In this document: in pieces, positions 53,156 to 61,293 of the stretch
Position numbering within the stretch: position 1 is the first letter of the stretch
Layout of the letters: each line of letters opens with the position of its first letter
Origin: Geojedonia sp051814705
GTDB lineage: Bacteria > Bacteroidota > Bacteroidia > Flavobacteriales > Flavobacteriaceae
NCBI GenBank assembly: GCA_051814705.1
Contig: JBPWQW010000005.1
Location: 67,762-131,761, forward strand
Length of the DNA: 64,000 bases
Reading direction: 5' to 3'
Translations under genes and position numbers: made by a program
Notes under the pieces: model-generated
Told to the model about the DNA's origin: nothing
Databases searched by the model: none
Seen by the model: only the letters and a program-made list of their open reading frames with translations

Positions 53156-53223
53156 ATTCAGCAAAGCTAATCGGTGATAAATTGAAGATAAATTTAATAG
53201 ATTCCCCATTCAGGGAAATAAAT

Positions 53224-54846
53224 ATGACAGTACAAGGACAAATCGTCGACATACAAAACAAACGCATTTTTAAAGGAGAAATCTTAATTGAAGAAGGCAA
53301 GATTGTGTCAATATTAGAAAAGGATCACCATGTAAACCAGTACATTCTTCCCGGCTTTGTCGATGCCCATATTCATATTGAAAGCTCCATGTTGGTGCCT
53401 TCAGAATTTGCACGTTTGGCAGTATGTCACGGTACGGTTGCTACGGTTTCCGATCCCCATGAAATTGCCAATGTTCTGGGTATTGAAGGCGTCGAATTTA
53501 TGATAGAGAATGGTAAGCAAACGCCTTTTAAATTTAATTTTGGAGCACCTTCCTGCGTGCCTGCAACCAATTTTGAATCGGCTGGAGCGGTAATTGATTC
53601 TAATGGTACAAAGAAACTTCTTGAAAACCCCGACATCAAGTATTTGGCAGAAATGATGAATTATCCCGGCGTTTTATTTGATGACGATGAAGTCTTAAAA
53701 AAAATAGCTTGGGCCAAACAGTACAACAAACCTGTCGATGGACATGCTCCGGGATTACGAGGTGATGACGTTACTAAATATATTAATGCAGGCATCTCAA
53801 CCGATCACGAATGTTTTACCTATGGGGAAGGCTTGGAAAAGCTACAAAAAGGGATGAAAATTCTCATTCGAGAGGGAAGCGCAGCCAAAAATTTTGAAGC
53901 CCTAATCGATTTGCTTCCAGAACATTTTGAAAATATGATGTTCTGCAGCGATGATAAACACCCAGACGATTTATTGGTCGACCATATCAACAAACTTTGC
54001 GCAAGGGCAGTCGCAAAAGGAATGGATATTTTTAAAATCCTTCAAATGGCTTGTATCAATCCCGTAAAACACTATAATTTGGATGTGGGATTGCTTCAAG
54101 TAGGCGATGCTGCCGATTGCATTGTTGTGGAAGATTTGATTCATTTTAAAACTCTTCAAACGTACATCGATGGTAAACTGGTTTTTGATAATGGACTTTC
54201 AAAAATTAACGCCAGCCCATTTAAAATTCTAAATAACTTCAGTACAACAAAAAAACAAGTTTTCGATTTTAGGTTTGAATCCAATGCGAAACACATTAGA
54301 GTCATAGAAGCTTTGGAAGGCCAGTTGGTTACCCATGAACTGATAGTGGATGCTTTAATTAAAGATGGAAATTTGACATCTAACATCGAAACCGATATTT
54401 TAAAAATGACCGTGGTTAATCGGTATCAAAATCAAAAACCAGCCATTGCATTCATCAAAAACTTTGGTTTAAAAGAAGGTGCCATTGCTTCTTCTGTAGG
54501 CCACGATTCACATAATATTATCGCCGTTGGTGTAAGTGATGAAGCCATTTGTAGAGCAGTTAATCTTATAATTAACAACAAAGGCGGCATTTGTGCGATT
54601 TCAGATACCCAAGAAAAAATAGTTGCTTTACCGGTTGCAGGAATCATGAGCGACAAAGATGGTAAAGCCGTGGGCTTGCAATATGCCGAACTGGATAGGA
54701 TGGCAAAACAATTGGGCAGTACACTTCACGCACCCTATATGACCCTATCATTTATGGCTTTATTGGTCATACCATCCTTAAAATTAAGTGATAAGGGTTT
54801 GTTTAATGGAACTACTTTTAAGTTTACGTCGTTAGAGGTTAAATAG
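53224..54846 (+). CDS. ade: adenine deaminase
   Basis: A 540-residue amidohydrolase converting adenine to hypoxanthine and ammonia. Metal-site motifs are GFVDAHIHIESSML, then TVSDPHEIAN, VDGHAPGL, STDHECFTYGE and the FCSDDKHPDDLL segment. The C-terminal domain has SSVGHDSHNIIAVG, characteristic of bacterial Ade. The ATG at 53224 is chosen; an in-frame TTG 14 codons upstream would also be possible. The G of its TAG stop is the first base of a palindromic repeat element. It lies upstream of the pyrimidine catabolic genes but is separated by a promoter. Confidence 0.94.
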   Translation: MTVQGQIVDIQNKRIFKGEILIEEGKIVSILEKDHHVNQYILPGFVDAHIHIESSMLVPSEFARLAVCHGTVATVSDPHEIANVLGIEGVEFMIENGKQTPFKFNFGAPSCVPATNFESAGAVIDSNGTKKLLENPDIKYLAEMMNYPGVLFDDDEVLKKIAWAKQYNKPVDGHAPGLRGDDVTKYINAGISTDHECFTYGEGLEKLQKGMKILIREGSAAKNFEALIDLLPEHFENMMFCSDDKHPDDLLVDHINKLCARAVAKGMDIFKILQMACINPVKHYNLDVGLLQVGDAADCIVVEDLIHFKTLQTYIDGKLVFDNGLSKINASPFKILNNFSTTKKQVFDFRFESNAKHIRVIEALEGQLVTHELIVDALIKDGNLTSNIETDILKMTVVNRYQNQKPAIAFIKNFGLKEGAIASSVGHDSHNIIAVGVSDEAICRAVNLIINNKGGICAISDTQEKIVALPVAGIMSDKDGKAVGLQYAELDRMAKQLGSTLHAPYMTLSFMALLVIPSLKLSDKGLFNGTTFKFTSLEVK

Positions 54847-54945
54847 AACACAGGTGACGCTGATTTTAGGGATTAACGCGGATTTTTTTAATGGAGAGAA
54901 TAGCAGATCCTTTTAAATCACAATAAATCAGCGTCATCTGTGTTC
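54846..54945 (+). repeat. TAGAACGC/GCGTTC-family element, single copy with long perfect ends
   Basis: Left arm (54846-54866, GAACACAGGTGACGCTGATTT) and right arm (54925-54945) are inverted with about one mismatch in 20, so the transcript can fold into a strong hairpin. The left end overlaps the adenine deaminase stop codon. Confidence 0.85.
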
Positions 54946-55003
54946 CAAAATAATCCTAAAGTTTTAGGGTTTCAATATATCAGTTAGTCTCACATTAATT
55001 TTA

Positions 55004-55066
55004 TATATTTGAGTAAAGGCTATTGAGGTTCATCAATAGCAAGATGGCTTAAATAGGCTCAAATAT
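55004..55066 (+). promoter_or_regulatory. promoter and nested inverted repeats upstream of mmsA
   Basis: TATATTTG at 55004-55011 is a -7 element. An outer inverted repeat ATATTTGAG (55005-55013) / CTCAAATAT (55058-55066) overlaps it, and an inner one, GCTATTGA (55019-55026) / TCAATAGC (55033-55040), lies just after the expected start of transcription. The arrangement suits an operator or leader hairpin for the pyrimidine catabolic operon. Confidence 0.6.
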
Positions 55067-55089
55067 CAATTATATAAACTGATAATGCG

Positions 55090-56556
55090 ATGAATTTAAC
55101 TACAAAACTTTCCGAAGTAAAAAACTATATCGACGGCAAATTTGAAAGAAACGGACAGAATTCCATGGAGGTGATAAGTCCTTTGGATGGAAGTGTCATT
55201 TCTACCTTGCCATTGTCCACAACACAAGATGTTGACGCAGCGGTTCAGGCGGCCAAACGGGCTTTTCCCGTTTGGTCTGCCTTGACCTTTAAAGAACGCG
55301 TTCAAATCTTTTTTAGGTATCGAACTTTGTTGGAAAAGCACATGGATGAGCTCACCAAATTGGTACAACTTGAAAACGGCAAAACCTATGGTGAAGCCAA
55401 GGCCGAAGTTGAAAAAAGCATGGAACTTTGTGAATTTGCAGTTTCCATTCCACAAATCATCGTCAATGAAGTGCAAGAGGTTAGTCAGGGCGTAGAATGT
55501 AGAGTTGAAAAAAAACCACTTGGCGTTGTAGCATCTATCACACCTTTTAATTTCCCAAACATGGTACCTCACTGGACTATGCCAAACGCATTAGCATTAG
55601 GTAATACTATGGTTATGAAACCATCTGAATTGGTGCCTTTAAGCACAGTTAGAATGGCGGAATTATTAAAAGAGGCTGGCCTCCCCGATGGTGTTTTTAA
55701 TGTCGTGAACGGTGGTAAAGATGTGGTCGAGGCTATTTGTGACCATCCTGATATTAAGGCAGTGTCGTTTGTAGGTTCTACCAAGGTAGCCAAGATAGTT
55801 TATAAGAGAGCTACATCAAGTTTAAAACGCTGTGTGGCCTTAGGTGGTGCAAAAAATCATTTAATTGTATTGCCAGATGCCAATCTAGAAATGACGGCTT
55901 CTAACGTCGTGGCATCTATGGCCGGTTGTGCGGGCCAACGCTGTATGGCTGCTTCGGTGATGGTTGGAGTTGATAAAGTGCAGCATATTATTGACAGAAT
56001 GGTTGAGGAAGCCAAAAAAATAGTTCCAGGTACTAATTTGGGCTCCGTAATTTCTGCAGAAGCCAAAAAACGTATTGAAAGCTATATTGATGAAGCTGAA
56101 AAAAATGGTGCCAAAATTTTATTAGATGGAAGACATACTACTGTTAAAGGTAAAGAAGGCGGCTATTATGTAGGTCCAACAATAATTGATTATGTGACCA
56201 TCGATATGTCTGTGGCTCGTGAAGAAATTTTTGGCCCTGTAATTTCCATTATACGTGCTAAAGACTTAGATGAAGCTATAGAAATTGAAAATGGCTCTAA
56301 TTATGGCAATGCTGCGGCTGTGTTTACCCAAAGCGGCGGATTGGCAAAACAAGTGATTGATCGCGCCAGTGCAGGAATGATAGGTGTTAATATTGGGGTG
56401 CCAGTTCCAAGAGAACCTTTTTCTTTTGGCGGTTGGAACGAATCCAAATTTGGGGTTGGCGACATTACAGGACGGAGTTCTATTGAATTTTGGACCCAAA
56501 ACAAAAAAACAACCATCAAATGGAATCCCGAAGCCCAAACCAATTGGATGAGTTAA
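55090..56556 (+). CDS. mmsA: methylmalonate-semialdehyde dehydrogenase (CoA-acylating)
   Basis: A 488-residue ALDH-family enzyme that oxidises malonate or methylmalonate semialdehyde to acetyl- or propionyl-CoA. Catalytic Cys285 lies in GQRCMAAS. The usual ELGG glutamate is replaced (CVALGGAKNH, about 248-256), which is the mark of the CoA-acylating MMSDH group. It serves the last step of beta-alanine and 3-aminoisobutyrate degradation, the end products of uracil and thymine. First gene of the operon, with its own promoter and leader structure. Confidence 0.93.
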   Translation: MNLTTKLSEVKNYIDGKFERNGQNSMEVISPLDGSVISTLPLSTTQDVDAAVQAAKRAFPVWSALTFKERVQIFFRYRTLLEKHMDELTKLVQLENGKTYGEAKAEVEKSMELCEFAVSIPQIIVNEVQEVSQGVECRVEKKPLGVVASITPFNFPNMVPHWTMPNALALGNTMVMKPSELVPLSTVRMAELLKEAGLPDGVFNVVNGGKDVVEAICDHPDIKAVSFVGSTKVAKIVYKRATSSLKRCVALGGAKNHLIVLPDANLEMTASNVVASMAGCAGQRCMAASVMVGVDKVQHIIDRMVEEAKKIVPGTNLGSVISAEAKKRIESYIDEAEKNGAKILLDGRHTTVKGKEGGYYVGPTIIDYVTIDMSVAREEIFGPVISIIRAKDLDEAIEIENGSNYGNAAAVFTQSGGLAKQVIDRASAGMIGVNIGVPVPREPFSFGGWNESKFGVGDITGRSSIEFWTQNKKTTIKWNPEAQTNWMS

Positions 56557-56623
56557 ACCGGAGCTAGAAGTCCGAAGATAGATGCACGATGTTCTAAAGT
56601 TTTAAGATGTAATAATAGAATTA

Positions 56624-56986
56624 ATGAGTGACAACAGATTTAAATTTGAAAATTTGCAGATTTGGCAAAAGGCCATGGATTTTGGAGAGGGTGTCAATTT
56701 AATTTCAAATAATTTTCCTCAAAAGGAAATGTATAATCTAACTTCTCAAATAATGAGAGCTGTAGATTCTATAGCATTAAATATATCTGAAGGTGCTATT
56801 TGTCAATCGAATCCAGAGTATAAAAAGTTCATTGGATACGCTATTCGTTCTTTGGCTGAAGTGATTACCTGTTTGCATAAAGCTAAACGAAGAAACTATC
56901 TTACGACTGGAAGTTTTGAAAACTTTTATGATGAATCATACCATTTAATGAATATGATGGTCGCATTTAGAAACAAATTAAAATAA
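56624..56986 (+). CDS. four helix bundle protein (S23/IVP family)
   Basis: A complete 120-residue member of the four-helix-bundle family known from 23S rRNA intervening sequences. It has FENLQIWQKAMDFGEGV, PQKEMYNLTSQIMRAVDSIALNISEG and YAIRSLAEVITCLHKAKRR. Function unknown. It is inserted, in the same direction, between mmsA and the aminotransferase gene, with gaps of 67 and 80 bp that hold repetitive GAAGTCCGAAG-like and CTTCTGACATCGGTC-like words. It has no evident tie to pyrimidine catabolism and looks like a passenger gene. Confidence 0.88.
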   Translation: MSDNRFKFENLQIWQKAMDFGEGVNLISNNFPQKEMYNLTSQIMRAVDSIALNISEGAICQSNPEYKKFIGYAIRSLAEVITCLHKAKRRNYLTTGSFENFYDESYHLMNMMVAFRNKLK

Positions 56987-57066
56987 CACCCGACTTCGGT
57001 CACCATGCATAGGAAAATAACAAAACAGCTTCTGACATCGGTCATCAAGCATCAGACAATAGAAAT

Positions 57067-58398
57067 ATGAATGAAGAAATTATAAAAAATAACCTTGACT
57101 ATACCTTATTTTCATGGTCAAAACAAAGCGGTTTAAATCCTATAAACGCATCTTATGCCGAAGGTTCTTACATTTATGACAGAGAGGGAAAGAAATATTT
57201 GGATTTTTCTTCTCAATTAATGAACGTGAATATCGGTCATGGCAACCAGCGCATTACAGAAGCTGTGGCCAAACAAATGAAAGAATTGAGTTATGTCTAT
57301 CCTGGAATGGCTACCGATGTACGAGGCAGATTAGGAAAAAAATTGGCACAATTAACACCAGGTAATTTGACCAAAACTTTTTTTACACTCGGTGGAGCAG
57401 AAGCAATTGAGAATTCCATTAAACTGGCACGAATTTATACGGGGCGTCATAAAATCATCACGCATTACAGATCTTATCACGGGGCTACATATGGTGCCGT
57501 TACGGCTGGTGGAGACCCAAGACGATTTGCCGTGGATAGCCAAGGAATGCCCAATGTAGTTCATGTTGAAAATCCGTATGCCTATCGATGCCCTTGGGGA
57601 TCAACATCCATAGAGCAATGTGGTGAGCGGGCTTTGGCACATTTAGAACGTGTGATTAATTTCGAAAACCCTGATGGCATTGCCGCTATTTTGTTTGAAG
57701 GCGAATCGGGTTCTTCAGGCTGTATTAAATATCCGCCTTTTTATTTAAAACATGTTCGGGACATCTGCGATAAATATGGCATTGTATTTATTGATGACGA
57801 AACCATGAGCGGATTTGGAAGAACGGGTAAAATGTTTGGCATCGATCATCATGGTGTTACTCCCGATATTATGGTCATGGCTAAGGGTCTGACTTCAGGA
57901 TATTTACCCTTAGGAGCCATGATTGTAACCGATACTATTGCTAATCATTTTAATGATCATGCGATGCAACTTGGACTTACCTATTCGGCACATCCGGTTT
58001 CCTGTGCAGCGGCATTGGAAAATCTAAAAATTATTGAAGAAGATGGCCTTGTAGATAAAGCTGCCGAAATGGGACTTTATATCGAAGAACAAATTGAAAA
58101 ATTAAAACGTAAACATAAATCAATAGGTGATTTTAGAAACACTGGGTTATTGGGATGTATAGAATTGGTTAAAAACCGAAAAACCAAAGAACCCATCACG
58201 CCTTGGAATGCTAAACCAGCCGACATGGAAGCAACCAATAGAATGGCAGCTAAAATACGAGAATTGGGCATGTTCACCTTTGTGCGTTGGAATTGGATTT
58301 TTATTGCACCACCATTAAATGTAAGTAAAGCCGAAGTGGATGAAGGTTTGAGCATCATTTCCCAAACCATTGCTATAGCGGATAAATATTGTAATTAG
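57067..58398 (+). CDS. class III aminotransferase (beta-alanine / 3-aminoisobutyrate type)
   Basis: A 443-residue PLP enzyme with the class III fold. The PLP lysine is Lys273 in MAKGLTSGYLPLGAM; FIDDETMSGFGRTGKMF and LGGAEAIENSIKLAR are also typical. Between mmsA and the permease, dihydropyrimidinase and ureidopropionase genes, it most likely moves the amino group of beta-alanine or 3-aminoisobutyrate to pyruvate or 2-oxoglutarate, making the semialdehyde that MmsA uses. The substrate is inferred from context. Its last 15 nt, including the stop, are copied in each unit of the tandem array that follows. Confidence 0.88.
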   Translation: MNEEIIKNNLDYTLFSWSKQSGLNPINASYAEGSYIYDREGKKYLDFSSQLMNVNIGHGNQRITEAVAKQMKELSYVYPGMATDVRGRLGKKLAQLTPGNLTKTFFTLGGAEAIENSIKLARIYTGRHKIITHYRSYHGATYGAVTAGGDPRRFAVDSQGMPNVVHVENPYAYRCPWGSTSIEQCGERALAHLERVINFENPDGIAAILFEGESGSSGCIKYPPFYLKHVRDICDKYGIVFIDDETMSGFGRTGKMFGIDHHGVTPDIMVMAKGLTSGYLPLGAMIVTDTIANHFNDHAMQLGLTYSAHPVSCAAALENLKIIEEDGLVDKAAEMGLYIEEQIEKLKRKHKSIGDFRNTGLLGCIELVKNRKTKEPITPWNAKPADMEATNRMAAKIRELGMFTFVRWNWIFIAPPLNVSKAEVDEGLSIISQTIAIADKYCN

Positions 58399-59020
58399 TA
58401 ATAGAACGCAGATAACGCAGATTTCTTTTGATAAAAGGATTTGAGAACAAATCAGTGAAAATCTGCTAAATCAATGTCATCAGCGTTCAATTTTTATAGG
58501 TATGGATTGCTGAAATATTGTAATTAGTAATAGAACGCAGATAACGCAGATAAGTTATGATAAAAAGGATTTGAGAACAAATCAGTGGAAACCTGCTAAA
58601 TCAATGTCATCAGCGTTCAATTTTTATAGGTATGAATTGCTGAAATATTGTAATTAGTAATAGAACGCAGATAAAGAAGATAACGTAGATAAGTTATGAT
58701 AAAAAGGATTTGAGAACAAATCAGTGAAAAACTGCTAAATCAATGTCATCAGCGTTCAATTTTTATAGGTATGAATTGCTGAAATATTGTAATTAGTAAT
58801 AGAACGCAGATAAAGAAGATAACGCAGATAAGTTATGATAAAAGGATTTGAGAACAAATCAGTGAAAACCTGCTAAATCAATGTCATCAGCGTTCAATTT
58901 TTATAGGTATGGATTGCTGAAATATTGTAATTAGTAATAGAACGTAGATTTTTTTTGATAAAAAGGATTTGAGAACAAATCAGTGAAAACCTGTTAAATC
59001 AGCGTGGTCAGCGTTCAATT
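58384..59020 (+). repeat. tandem array of five TAGAACGC-family elements
   Basis: Unit starts (AATATTGTAATTAG) lie at 58385, 58514, 58644, 58783 and 58921, so units are 129-139 bp. Each holds TAGAACGCAGAT, ATAAAAGGATTTGAGAACAAATCAGTG and TGTCATCAGCGTTC in order; two units have an added ATAAAGAAG block. Each copy begins with the aminotransferase 3' tail. The array fills the 635-bp gap between the aminotransferase and the GxxExxY gene. No spacer is unique, so it is not CRISPR. Confidence 0.93.
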
Positions 59021-59033
59021 TTTAAATATAGAA

Positions 59034-59438
59034 ATGACAATAAGTTATAAACATTCAGAAACAACTGAAACTATCATAAAATGTTTTTATAAAGTATATA
59101 ATGCTTTGGGTTATGGTTTTTTGGAAAAGGTGTATGAAAATGCGTTGTTTTTAGAATTAAAAAGTTTAGGCTTATTTGTTGAGAAACAAAAGCAAATTAA
59201 AGTGTATTATGAGAATCAACAAGTTGGAGAGTATTATGCGGATTTAATAGTTTCTGAATCTGTAATTATTGAAATTAAAGCTGCAGAATCACTTTGTGAA
59301 GAACATGAATTCCAACTAATAAATTATCTAAAAGCAACAGATATTGAAGTTGGATTATTGTTAAACTTCGGAAAAACTCCTCAATTGAAAAGAAAAATAT
59401 TTACAAATAAAAGCCAGAACGCTTATGATGCTGATTAA
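59034..59438 (+). CDS. GxxExxY protein (PDDEXK-like nuclease fold)
   Basis: A 134-residue protein of the small GxxExxY family. The naming motif is GFLEKVY in ALGYGFLEKVYENAL. Downstream, YYADLIVSESVIIEIKAAESL has an Asp and an E-x-K spaced as in the PDDEXK nuclease superfamily, and QLINYLKATDIEVGLLLNFG is typical of the C-terminus. Nuclease activity has not been shown for the family as far as I know. ATG 59034 is used rather than GTG 59004, which lies inside the last repeat unit. The gene is preceded by the five-unit array and followed by another partial element. Confidence 0.9.
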   Translation: MTISYKHSETTETIIKCFYKVYNALGYGFLEKVYENALFLELKSLGLFVEKQKQIKVYYENQQVGEYYADLIVSESVIIEIKAAESLCEEHEFQLINYLKATDIEVGLLLNFGKTPQLKRKIFTNKSQNAYDAD

Positions 59439-59439
59439 A

Positions 59440-59497
59440 TAGATACCCACTGATTTTTTGTCTGTGTAAATCCGCCAAATCAGTGTTATCAGCGTTC
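59440..59497 (+). repeat. TAGAACGC-family element, right part only
   Basis: CCACTGATTTTTTGTCTGTG and AAATCAGTGTTATCAGCGTTC remain; the left TAGAACGC end is altered (TAGATACC). The right end lies 8 bp before the permease ATG. Confidence 0.75.
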
Positions 59498-59505
59498 CTT
59501 AATAT

Positions 59506-61218
59506 ATGAACAAAGACATTGTAGAATTACAGGAAGATGTTTCCAAATCACGATTATATAGTGATGATTTAGCACCAGTCCCAGCAAACCAAAGAACTTG
59601 GAACAAATGGCATCTAGCAGCTATTTGGGTAGGTATGGCGGTGTGTATTCCTACCTATTTATTGGCGTCTTATATGATAAAAACAGGGCTTAATTGGTAT
59701 GAAGCGCTTATTATCATTGGACTTGCCAATCTTATTATAACCATTCCCATGGTACTCAATGGACATGCAGGCGTAAAGTACGGAATTCCTTTTCCCGTAA
59801 TTGGTCGTGCTGCTTTTGGAACTAAAGGTATCCATATAGCCTCTGTGACCAGAGGGATCATAGCGTGTGGTTGGTTCGGGGTTCAAACTTGGATTGGTGG
59901 TTTAGCCATTTATGCCATATTTAATGCTGTGACGGGTTCAACTGGAGAATTGGGCTTATCCGTTGGAAAATTTGTGGGATTTGGTGTGTTCTGGATCATC
60001 AACATGTATTTTATTTGGAAAGGTACTGAAAGCATCAAGTGGCTCGAAACCTATTCAGCGCCTATATTAATCATCATGGGAATTGTTTTGATTTATTGGA
60101 GCTATGCAAAAGCTGAAGGGTTTTCCATCGTATTAGATCAGAGTGTTCAGCTAGAAAAAGCATCAGCTTCAATTACAGAAAAAGATGATGCCTATTTTCT
60201 CAATCTTAATGTTTTAAAAGATAAAGAAGGACAATTCAAGGTAAATGACTATAATATAGTTTCCGATCATAACACTACTTGGGAAACTTTTACTGAAAAA
60301 CCAATTTTGATTTCAAATATTGAAAATGTACAGGTTCAATTCAGAAATTCAAATAAAACAGAGCCTATTCTTTCAAGTATTGTTACTGCAAATCTTGTGG
60401 ATTCAACTTCAGCTTCATCAAAAAGTAAACTTTGGAGTTATTTACTGTGGTTAACCGCCATGGTCGGATTTTGGGCAACGATGTCCATCAGTATTGCCGA
60501 CATAACACGTTATGCATCGACTCAAAAAGATCAAGTAGCGGGACAATTTTTAGGGCTTCCAGCCACGATGATGCTCTATTCGTTCGTGGGTATTTTTGTG
60601 ACCTGTGCAGCGATCATCAACTTCAAGGATGTTTTAATCGCTGAAGATGCCCCTTGGGACCCCGTTTCACTAATTGCTAAGTTTAAAAACCCAATCGTGG
60701 TAATCGTCGCCCAAGTGTTTATGATTATCGCAACCTTAAGCACCAATATAGCAGCCAACGTCATAGCCCCTTCAAACGCTTTTTCCAATTTATGGCCTAA
60801 AAAAATAAGCTTTAAAACTGGTGGAACGATCACGGGAATCATAGGTATTTTAATAGCTCCTTGGTGGTTGCTCAATGAAATTTCCGGATTTTTAATTTTT
60901 GTAAGTGGCTTATTAGGACCAGTTTTGGGGATTTTAATTGCTGATTATTTCCTTATCAGAAAGAAGAGCCTTAACCTGGCAGAATTATATAAAGAGGAAG
61001 GCATTTATTCCTACGGAAAAACAGGATTTAACATGGCAGCCATGATCTCACTCTTGGTAAGTGTGTTTCTCGCTTTGATTGGCTATTGGGTACCTGCATT
61101 AAATTTCTTATATTCACTGTCTTGGTTTACAGGGTTTTTTATAGCATTTGTATTGTATTACCTATTAATGAAAAAATCAATAAAAATGGAACACGGAAGT
61201 GACTATGATAAAAAATGA
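59506..61218 (+). CDS. NCS1 family nucleobase permease with inserted loop domain
   Basis: A 570-residue inner-membrane transporter of the nucleobase:cation symporter-1 family (relatives: Mhp1 hydantoin, uracil and allantoin permeases). N-terminal NKWHLAAIWVGMAVCIPTYLLAS, then NGHAGVKYGIPFPVIGRAAFG and ACGWFGVQTWIGG are typical. About 12 helices. A hydrophilic segment (about 201-308) between two helices is not usual: it is acidic, strand-rich and contains FSIVLDQSVQLEKASASITEK. It probably faces the outside or the cytoplasm as a small domain. In context the likely substrate is uracil, thymine or a hydropyrimidine. Confidence 0.88.
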   Translation: MNKDIVELQEDVSKSRLYSDDLAPVPANQRTWNKWHLAAIWVGMAVCIPTYLLASYMIKTGLNWYEALIIIGLANLIITIPMVLNGHAGVKYGIPFPVIGRAAFGTKGIHIASVTRGIIACGWFGVQTWIGGLAIYAIFNAVTGSTGELGLSVGKFVGFGVFWIINMYFIWKGTESIKWLETYSAPILIIMGIVLIYWSYAKAEGFSIVLDQSVQLEKASASITEKDDAYFLNLNVLKDKEGQFKVNDYNIVSDHNTTWETFTEKPILISNIENVQVQFRNSNKTEPILSSIVTANLVDSTSASSKSKLWSYLLWLTAMVGFWATMSISIADITRYASTQKDQVAGQFLGLPATMMLYSFVGIFVTCAAIINFKDVLIAEDAPWDPVSLIAKFKNPIVVIVAQVFMIIATLSTNIAANVIAPSNAFSNLWPKKISFKTGGTITGIIGILIAPWWLLNEISGFLIFVSGLLGPVLGILIADYFLIRKKSLNLAELYKEEGIYSYGKTGFNMAAMISLLVSVFLALIGYWVPALNFLYSLSWFTGFFIAFVLYYLLMKKSIKMEHGSDYDKK

Positions 61219-61277
61219 TTCACAATAAATCAGTGAAATCAGTGCCACCTGCCTGCCGGCAACCAGGTCAGCGTTCT
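61219..61277 (+). repeat. TAGAACGC-family element, right part with nested palindrome
   Basis: TCACAATAAATCAGTG and TCAGCGTTC are present, but between them the palindrome-like CCTGCCTGCCGGCAACCAGG (61249-61268, core TGCCGGCA) interrupts the usual GTCATCAGCGTTC. The right end lies 17 bp before the dihydropyrimidinase ATG. Confidence 0.75.
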
Positions 61278-61293
61278 ATAAAAAAACGAAAAT

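Noticed and set aside
58384..59020. CRISPR array
   Set aside because: The repeats are direct neighbours with no unique spacers of constant length, and no cas genes are present.
59004..59033. GTG start giving ten extra residues on the GxxExxY protein
   Set aside because: Those codons lie inside the right end of the fifth repeat unit; the ATG at 59034 gives the usual family start.
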